Both the position numbers and the translations under genes were made by a program. This document shows, piece by piece, positions 58,712 to 64,000 of a stretch of 64,000 nucleotides of DNA (the first letter of the stretch is position 1; each line of letters begins with the position of its first letter). The notes beneath the pieces are model-generated. The model worked only from the letters and a program-made list of their open reading frames with translations, was not told where the DNA came from and did no database searches. Origin of the DNA: Adlercreutzia wanghongyangiae (GTDB lineage Bacteria > Actinomycetota > Coriobacteriia > Coriobacteriales > Eggerthellaceae); the NCBI RefSeq assembly GCF_035989245.1, contig NZ_JAYMFF010000008.1, positions 1 through 64,000 on the forward strand, written 5' to 3'.

Positions 58712-59905
58712 CTATTGCTCGTCGCCGGCGTCGGCGTTGTCGGCGTTGCCCGTGCCGCCGGAATGCTCGGCGATGGCCTGCTGGTGCTGCTCGTAGGTCT
58801 CGCTGAAGTAGTGCTGCAGCGTGCCGTTCTCGTCCGGCGTGAAGTAGAAGAACATGTCGTTGGTCTCCAGCGGCGCACACACGGCCTCCAAGCTGGCCAA
58901 CCCCGGCGAGCAGATGGGTGTGGGCGGCAGGCCCTCGTTGGTGTAGGTGCTGTAGGGGTCGTCAGCGTGCACCTCCTCGCCCGTGGGGTCGTGGCCCACC
59001 ACATAGGCGGTGGTGGCATCGGACTCCAGATAGGGGCGGTCGGAGGCCAGGCGGTTGTAGAACACACCGGCCACGTGGGCGCGCACCTCGGCGTCATCGG
59101 AAGACTCCTTGGCCACGATGGAGGCCAAGGTGACGGTCTGGTACAGATTCAGGCCCTGGCTCTCGGGGTACTCCCACGACAGGTTCGCCGTCTCCTTGGC
59201 GAACTGGTCCAGCATCATGCGCACCACGGCCGCCGCATCCATGTCCTCGGTCACGCCGTAGGTTTTGGGAAACAGGAAGCCCTCCAGGGAATTGGTGCCG
59301 GCCGTCTCCAAAAACGGATAGTCGGCCGCATAGGCGCTGGCATCGGCCGAGGCGTCCAAGAATGCCTGGGCGCCCACGCGGCCGCCCGTGGCCTCTTCCA
59401 CCAGCGTGGCCAGAGCAGCCCGGGTGATGTCCTCGGGCACCGCCAGCTTATCGCCCACGAAGGCCGGGCCGGCCATGATGGTCTGCACCAGCTGTTCGGG
59501 CGTGCTGCCGCCCTGGAAGGTATAGGTGCCGGGAATGAGCGACGAGGCGGCCTCCAGGCGGTTCACCTCGTTCACGAATTCCTGGGAGGAACCCACCAAA
59601 TGAGCCGCCACCAGGGCATCGCCGATGGACGAGGCGCTCTCGCCCTCCTCGATGGTCACTTCCACCGACTGGCCGGCGGGCAGCAGCTCCACCGCAGGCG
59701 AGCAGCCCTTGAACAGGAAGAACGCGCCTACGGCCAGCACGATGACAATGAGCACGGCGACGAAGATGGCCGGCTTCGGATCGCGCTTGGGCATAATGGC
59801 GCTCGTATCATAGGTGCGGAACTCCCGATCGCCCTTCGCGTGGGCCGCGCGGGCGGCCCAGGTGGGATGGGAGGAATAGGTCGTCGACTTCTTGTGCAGA
59901 GCCAA
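58712..59905 (-). CDS. mltG: endolytic murein transglycosylase MltG
   Basis: The 397-residue protein has a cytoplasmic N-terminus, one membrane helix (about 46-66) and an outer YceG domain, with EGFLFPKTYG, the catalytic Glu in TLASIVAKESSD, VFYNRLAS and PPTPICSPGLASLEA. It cuts nascent glycan strands to set their length. The start is TTG at 59905, with GAAAGG 8 nt before; no ATG or GTG is better. Upstream is ruvX, the usual mltG neighbour. Confidence 0.92.
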   Translation of the reverse strand: MALHKKSTTYSSHPTWAARAAHAKGDREFRTYDTSAIMPKRDPKPAIFVAVLIVIVLAVGAFFLFKGCSPAVELLPAGQSVEVTIEEGESASSIGDALVAAHLVGSSQEFVNEVNRLEAASSLIPGTYTFQGGSTPEQLVQTIMAGPAFVGDKLAVPEDITRAALATLVEEATGGRVGAQAFLDASADASAYAADYPFLETAGTNSLEGFLFPKTYGVTEDMDAAAVVRMMLDQFAKETANLSWEYPESQGLNLYQTVTLASIVAKESSDDAEVRAHVAGVFYNRLASDRPYLESDATTAYVVGHDPTGEEVHADDPYSTYTNEGLPPTPICSPGLASLEAVCAPLETNDMFFYFTPDENGTLQHYFSETYEQHQQAIAEHSGGTGNADNADAGDEQ

Positions 59906-59985
59906 GGGAACGCCTTTCTCTATAGCCTTTGCTGCCTCGAAACTTCGGCACCGCGCAGCGCTCGCCCGCGGGCGAACCTGCTCCC

Positions 59986-60402
59986 CTAGCTGCGGGCGCG
60001 CTCGTCGAGCCACGATTGCAGAAACAAACTCGCGGCTATCATATCCACTTTTCCGCGCATCTCGCGCTCGCTTAAGCCCTTTTCACGCAAACTCCGCTTG
60101 GCCTCGGCCGAGCTGAGCCGTTCATCTGCGAAAACATGGGGAATGTCGCAGGCGCGGCTAATACGCGCGGCCGCCTTCCGTATGCGCGCGGCCTGGGGGC
60201 CCTCCTCGCCGGCCAGCGTGCGCGGCAGCCCGCATACGAGCAGCTCCGGTTCCCAGTCCTCCAGCACGCGGCGGAAGGGCTTCGCGCCGGCCAGCACCTC
60301 GGATGCCGGCAGCACGCACACCGGGCTCGCCACACGCTCGCCCGGGTCGCTCACCGCAACCCCCACGCGCACTTCCCCGATATCCAGCGCCATCACGCGC
60401 AT
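59986..60402 (-). CDS. ruvX: YqgF/RuvX family Holliday-junction resolvase-like protein
   Basis: The 138-residue RNase H-fold protein has MALDIGEVRVGVAVSD with the first catalytic Asp, LLVCGLPRTLAGEEGPQA, VFADERLSSAEA and the final acid in KVDMIAASLFLQSWLD. Related proteins act in pre-16S rRNA 5' maturation. ATG 60402 follows AGAGGAGC. The gene heads the ruvX-mltG-yqeG-aroE run. Confidence 0.93.
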   Translation of the reverse strand: MRVMALDIGEVRVGVAVSDPGERVASPVCVLPASEVLAGAKPFRRVLEDWEPELLVCGLPRTLAGEEGPQAARIRKAAARISRACDIPHVFADERLSSAEAKRSLREKGLSEREMRGKVDMIAASLFLQSWLDERARS

Positions 60403-60433
60403 ACTAGCTCCTCTTTCTCGCACAGCCCGGTTC

Positions 60434-60514
60434 GTAGGGGGCGACCTCGGTCGCCCCTCTTTTTGTCGCACATGGTTGTCTCGCTCGCGAGGGCTGACCA
60501 AGGTCAGCCCCTAC
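60434..60514. repeat. inverted pair of GTAG-type REP palindromes
   Basis: Copy 1 (60434-60457) is GTAG then GGGGCGACC-tc-GGTCGCCCC. Copy 2 (60491-60514) is inverted: its minus strand reads GTAG then GGGCTGACC-tt-GGTCAGCCC. Paired, oppositely oriented REPs are typical of BIME-type units. Copy 1 is followed by TCTTTTTG and could also terminate plus-strand transcripts, though both neighbours are minus-strand genes (telA and ruvX). Confidence 0.75.
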
Positions 60515-60529
60515 GGGGCATCCCTACGA

Positions 60530-61675
60530 CTATTTGACCTCCAGCAGCTTGGCGCGCAACTCGGCTTCCATGCGGCGCATCTCCACCTCGGCCTCGGCGC
60601 GCTTGGCCCGGCCCTCGGCCTGAATCTTCATCACCTCGTCGAAGGTCTGGATGAGGTTCTCGTTGGTGGCCTTCAGAGTCTCGATGTCCACGATGCCGCG
60701 CTCCGACTCGCGGGCCACTTCCACCGTCGATTGCTTCAACTTCTCGGCGTTCTTGCGCAGAAGCTCGTTAGTCATGTCGGTGACGGCCGACTGAGCCTTC
60801 AGGGCTGCCTCGTTGTTGGCAAGGCCTAAGGCCAGCAGCATCTGGCTCTTCCACAAAGGGATGGTGTTCACGAGCGTCGTCTGGATCTTCTCGATCATGA
60901 GCATCTCATTGTTCTGCACGAGACGAATCTGCGGGGCCATCTGCATGGCCACCGTACGGGACAAATCCAGGTCGGAGAGCTTCTTCTCGAAGCGGTTGCA
61001 GGCGGCCGACAGCTTCTGCACGGCCTCGGCATCCTCGGTGGAGCCCGACGCCTGGGCCTTCGCGGCCAGCTCGGCCAGCTCGCCCTCGCGCACCTCGGCC
61101 AGGCGCTGGCGGCCGGCCAGAAGGTACATGGTGAGCTCCTTGAAGTAGGTGAGGTTCAGCTCGTAGAGCTTGTCCAGGGTGGCGGCGTCCTTCATGAGCT
61201 GCACCTGGTGGCTCTCGAGCGCGCGAGCGATCTTCTCCACGTTGGCCTCGGCGGTGTCGTAGCGGGCCTTCAGGGCCGTGATCTTGTTCGCCGACTTCTT
61301 GAACAGGCCCAGGATGCCCTTGCCCTCGTCCTCCACGTCGAAGCTCTTCAACTCGGTCACCACCCCGGCGATCAGGTCGCCGGCCTCGCCGAGGTCCTGG
61401 GTGCGCACGCGCTCCAGGGCCGTCTCGGAGAACGACGCCATCTTCTTCTGGGCGCCCGACCCGAAGGTGAGCACCTGCTGGGAATTGGCGATGTCGATCT
61501 GCTGGGCGAAGGCGTCCACCTGGGCCAATTCCTCGGCGGAAAGCGAATCGGCGAGACTGGGGGCGGCCGGGGCCTCGGTCTCCACGATGGTGGCTTCCAC
61601 GGCGTCAGCCTCCACCGGATCGAGCGTCAGCGTGGGGGCGGGAATGTTTTCGAGGTTCGCAAGGTCGTTGTTCAT
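60530..61675 (-). CDS. telA: TelA-family (toxic anion resistance) protein
   Basis: The 381-residue protein is predicted to be all-helical after an acidic 60-residue N-terminus, with FGSGAQKKMASFSETALERV (about 93-112), the LYELNLTYFKELTMYLLAG stretch, TLVNTIPLWKSQMLLALGL and NAEKLKQSTVEVARESERGI. TelA-like proteins are linked to tellurite and cell-wall-antibiotic tolerance; their mechanism is unknown. ATG 61675 follows GAAAGG. It is 79 nt after the XpaC-like gene, the usual partner. Confidence 0.9.
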   Translation of the reverse strand: MNNDLANLENIPAPTLTLDPVEADAVEATIVETEAPAAPSLADSLSAEELAQVDAFAQQIDIANSQQVLTFGSGAQKKMASFSETALERVRTQDLGEAGDLIAGVVTELKSFDVEDEGKGILGLFKKSANKITALKARYDTAEANVEKIARALESHQVQLMKDAATLDKLYELNLTYFKELTMYLLAGRQRLAEVREGELAELAAKAQASGSTEDAEAVQKLSAACNRFEKKLSDLDLSRTVAMQMAPQIRLVQNNEMLMIEKIQTTLVNTIPLWKSQMLLALGLANNEAALKAQSAVTDMTNELLRKNAEKLKQSTVEVARESERGIVDIETLKATNENLIQTFDEVMKIQAEGRAKRAEAEVEMRRMEAELRAKLLEVK

Positions 61676-61754
61676 GGGTTTCCTTTCGAAGGTTCGGCGG
61701 TATCGCTTGAGGGGAGGGCAGCCTATCGGGTAAGACACCCCTCCTTCGCGAGGA

Positions 61755-63281
61755 TTAGGGTTTTACATCGAAGGGGCCATCAGTGAGACCCTCCTGAGCG
61801 AGCATGGCATGCAGTACCGAGATGTCGGCTGACACATCCAGCGACAAATCTTGATAGGTGTCATCGAAAAGCTTCTCGAAGGCGGCGTGGAGCACGTCCA
61901 GCGTGTGCTCGATCTCGCGGCGCGAGCTGGAGATGTTCTCGCCCTGCACAGGCTGCTCTTCCAGATTGTCGTAGGCTTCGAGCAGCTTCACGCAGGTGGG
62001 CAGGTAGTAGGCGTTCAGGCGGTCGAGCCCGGCGATGACCTTCGGCTCGGCCTCGGCGCGCGCGAGGATGCGGTCGACCACTTCCTCGATCGCGGCGATC
62101 TTCTCGCTCACGGCCGCGTCAGCGATGGCAGCGTTCAGCGTACGCATCCGCTGCACGTAGTCGCGACCCTGCACGATGAAGGCCCGCTGGGCGGGCGTGA
62201 GGTTCTCGGACAGGTGCTGCTCGCGCGCTGCAGCGGCCGCGGCCTCGGCCGCGCGGGCCTCCTCGGCGGCGCGTTGGTTCTCGAGCGACTGGCGCCGGGC
62301 CATCTGCAGCTGGCGGTACTGGCGGTAGGCGTTGTCGGTTACCATGAGGGTGGTCTGCTCGTCGTCGATGCGGCCCTGGGGAAGGTAGCCGCCCTTGATG
62401 AGCTTGCGCGACGCGGCAAGGGCGGCCTTGGGGCTTACCTGCATGCGCGCGGCAATATCCTCGAAAGCGGCGGCCTCGCGCTCCCCCACGGCCCTTGCGA
62501 GCGCCTTCAGCTTCGAGGCGCGGCGAAGCCTGCGAATGCCGAAGCCAAGCAGCGCGGCGAAGCCGGCGGTGATCAGGCCGAGCACCGCTGCCGTGGCCAC
62601 GCCCTCAACGCCCGCGGTCGCCTCAGTGATGATGGCGATCAGCGTGGGAATCGCGAAGAACGCGGTGCCCACGCCCCCGGCGGCCGTCATCAGCGTGCCC
62701 GACACCGTCAGCCCCGCCGACGAGCGAAATCGTCCTTTGGCCTTGGCGAGCGGCGCCCACTGCTGCGCCTGCTGGGCAACGTAGGCCGCTGTCGGATGGT
62801 AGCCCGGGGCCGGCCCGCCCGACACGGCGCCTTGGGACTGCTGGCAGGCGGCCTGCTGCACCGCGCGCCGGGCCTCCTTCTGAGCCTTCCTCGCCTGCTT
62901 CCGTTGTTGCTTGCGCTTCTCCTGAAGCTCCTGGTGGGCCTTGAGGTTCTTATCGGGCGACTGGCCGAGGGCCGCGGCAGCCTCGTCCACGCCCTTCTCC
63001 ACGGCCTTGGCGAACTGGGTGAACGCCTTGTCCACCGAGCGGCACATCCGCTCGAAGTCCTTGGCCGACATGCCGGGCACCGGGCTCTTGCCAGGCTCGA
63101 ATGTGGAGGCTGCGCCAGACCGGGGCCCCGGCTGACTGCCTGTTTGCCCCGTAGGCGCCGGATCGTCCCAGGGCACCTCGTAGGTGGCGTCGGGCCCCGG
63201 CTGCTGAGGTTCGGCCGTGGGCCTCCCCCAGCTGTCGTGGGGCTGCTGCGGCTCCGAGCCACCCGTGCGATACGCTGTCAT
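61755..63281 (-). CDS. XpaC-like membrane protein (5-bromo-4-chloroindolyl phosphate hydrolysis family)
   Basis: The 508-residue protein has a Pro/Gln-rich N-terminus (1-70), a basic Lys/Arg/Gln coiled-coil stretch (about 115-150), two or three membrane helices (about 190-250) and a long helical C-terminal half (260-500), the usual layout of XpaC proteins paired with TelA. Its action is unknown; the family name comes from a phenotype, not a proven hydrolase activity. ATG 63281 is the first codon of the frame. Confidence 0.78.
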   Translation of the reverse strand: MTAYRTGGSEPQQPHDSWGRPTAEPQQPGPDATYEVPWDDPAPTGQTGSQPGPRSGAASTFEPGKSPVPGMSAKDFERMCRSVDKAFTQFAKAVEKGVDEAAAALGQSPDKNLKAHQELQEKRKQQRKQARKAQKEARRAVQQAACQQSQGAVSGGPAPGYHPTAAYVAQQAQQWAPLAKAKGRFRSSAGLTVSGTLMTAAGGVGTAFFAIPTLIAIITEATAGVEGVATAAVLGLITAGFAALLGFGIRRLRRASKLKALARAVGEREAAAFEDIAARMQVSPKAALAASRKLIKGGYLPQGRIDDEQTTLMVTDNAYRQYRQLQMARRQSLENQRAAEEARAAEAAAAAAREQHLSENLTPAQRAFIVQGRDYVQRMRTLNAAIADAAVSEKIAAIEEVVDRILARAEAEPKVIAGLDRLNAYYLPTCVKLLEAYDNLEEQPVQGENISSSRREIEHTLDVLHAAFEKLFDDTYQDLSLDVSADISVLHAMLAQEGLTDGPFDVKP

Positions 63282-63398
63282 CGTCCATCCTCATCGTGCA
63301 CGGCGCCGGCGCGGGCGCCTTCCGTAATTTCGCCGCCATCATACCACGCACTGCCTGCGGCAAGCGGCCATCCCACGCAATCAGCAAGCGCAGAGCCA

Positions 63399-63428
63399 TT
63401 GCGCGCGCACGTTCCCTTCGCCTATGCT
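63399..63428 (+). promoter_or_regulatory. possible promoter of the recombinase gene
   Basis: TTGCGC (63399-63404), an 18-bp spacer and TATGCT (63423-63428) form a modest sigma70-type promoter about 60 nt before the recombinase ATG. The rest of the 209-bp gap shows no other signal. Confidence 0.35.
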
Positions 63429-63490
63429 CGCAGAACCTTCATCAGCGTGAGCAATCCAAACGAACCCCGAAACGAAGATAGGAGAAGGCC

Positions 63491-64000
63491 ATGATCAACG
63501 CGATGACACCCCAGCACACCTTCTGCGATTACTATCGACAATGGGTTGCCATGTACAAGGAAGGTGCCGTGCGCGACGTGACGCTCAACAAATACCACCT
63601 CACCTGCGCATGGCTGCAAAAGCTCATCCCGCTGCTCACCTTGGCAGAGCTCAACCGAATCACCTACCAGCAGCTTCTCAACGACTATGCTCAAAGCCAT
63701 GAGCGGCAAACTACGATGGATTTCCACCACCAGCTCAAAGGCGCCGTGCTCGATGCCGTAGATGACGGCCTTGTCGACAGAGACCCCACGCGAAAGGCCA
63801 TCATCAAAGGCAAGGCGCCGCGCGCCAAGAAGCAGAAATACCTGAACCAGTTCGAGCTCCATCGCTTGCTCAACGATCTCGACCTCGGGGCGAACATCTC
63901 GTGGGACTGGCTCATCCTGCTTATCGCCAAGACCGGGCTGAGGTTCTCCGAGGCCATCGCGCTCACCCCCGCCGACTTCGAGTTCGGAAGGCAGGTGGTG
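63491..64000 (+). CDS. tyrosine recombinase/integrase, 3' end cut by the window
   Basis: From ATG 63491 (after AGGAGAAGG) the frame stays open to the edge, giving 170 residues. The first 75 or so are a SAM-like core-binding domain (YYRQWVAMYKEGAVRDVTLN, then ITYQQLLNDYA). From about 120 the catalytic domain begins with LNQFELHRLLNDL and the first catalytic Arg in AKTGLRFSEAIALTPADF. Tyrosine recombinases cut and rejoin DNA at specific sites. The remaining catalytic residues lie outside. I recall close relatives next to type I restriction hsdS genes, which hints at a phase-variable locus to the right. Confidence 0.88.
   Translation, partial: MINAMTPQHTFCDYYRQWVAMYKEGAVRDVTLNKYHLTCAWLQKLIPLLTLAELNRITYQQLLNDYAQSHERQTTMDFHHQLKGAVLDAVDDGLVDRDPTRKAIIKGKAPRAKKQKYLNQFELHRLLNDLDLGANISWDWLILLIAKTGLRFSEAIALTPADFEFGRQVV

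Noticed and set aside
60434..60465. plus-strand rho-independent terminator
   Set aside because: The hairpin with TCTTTTT looks like one, but both neighbours are on the minus strand and the unit matches the REP copy in xseB, so REP is the better call.

Overview
The window is GC-rich (roughly 65% by eye) and fits an anaerobic gut actinobacterium of the Eggerthellaceae/Coriobacteriia. Pointers are three Tat-exported lipoprotein flavoproteins of the fumarate-reductase type, a multiheme NrfH-like cytochrome c next to one of them, a membrane-anchored LuxR regulator, and an aro gene order typical of Actinobacteria. No rRNA, tRNA or CRISPR array was seen. The genus is an inference.

Layout. 1-2.5 kb: a RelB-like antitoxin/PIN toxin pair running into recN. 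2.6-6.7 kb: polysaccharide deacetylase and uvrB with a LexA-type box. 6.7-10.9 kb: two Tat flavoproteins around a convergent LysR regulator, with a shared operator-like sequence. 10.9-16.6 kb: YeiH-type exporter, coaE, rpsA, LysE exporter, a TSCPD protein and a phosphate transporter. 16.6-24.1 kb (minus): PhzF, an ornithine-cyclodeaminase-like protein, two PLP aminotransferases, a PucR regulator, PII and Amt. 24.6-31.8 kb: an acetyltransferase, then dxs, xseB, nusB, asp23 and a two-gene pyruvate carboxylase. 32.2-36.2 kb: cytochrome c, flavoprotein and LuxR regulator. 36.6-53.6 kb: degV, efp, then transporters and regulators (an ABC-2 exporter with divergent NarL-type two-component system, AraC and LysR regulators with DMT exporters, a BcrA-like ABC transporter with OmpR-type two-component system) and pepP. 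53.8-63.3 kb (minus): aroQ-aroB-aroK-aroC, aroE-yqeG-mltG-ruvX, telA and an XpaC-like gene. The right edge cuts a tyrosine recombinase.

How the genes work together. The respiratory-type flavoproteins probably reduce unknown organic acceptors outside the membrane, each set with its own regulator. Chorismate synthesis is nearly complete (aroQ, B, K, C, E). Nitrogen uptake (Amt/PII) lies beside a PucR-headed PLP-enzyme set. The usual string aro-pepP-efp-nusB-xse-dxs-recN is present but broken by accessory blocks.

The least explained content is between genes: a family of GTAG-type REP palindromes, one of which is translated inside xseB, and six intergenic elements built of long inverted repeats, most enclosing inner hairpins. 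At least two of these share sequence, and one (12090-12258) looks like a multi-branched structured RNA.
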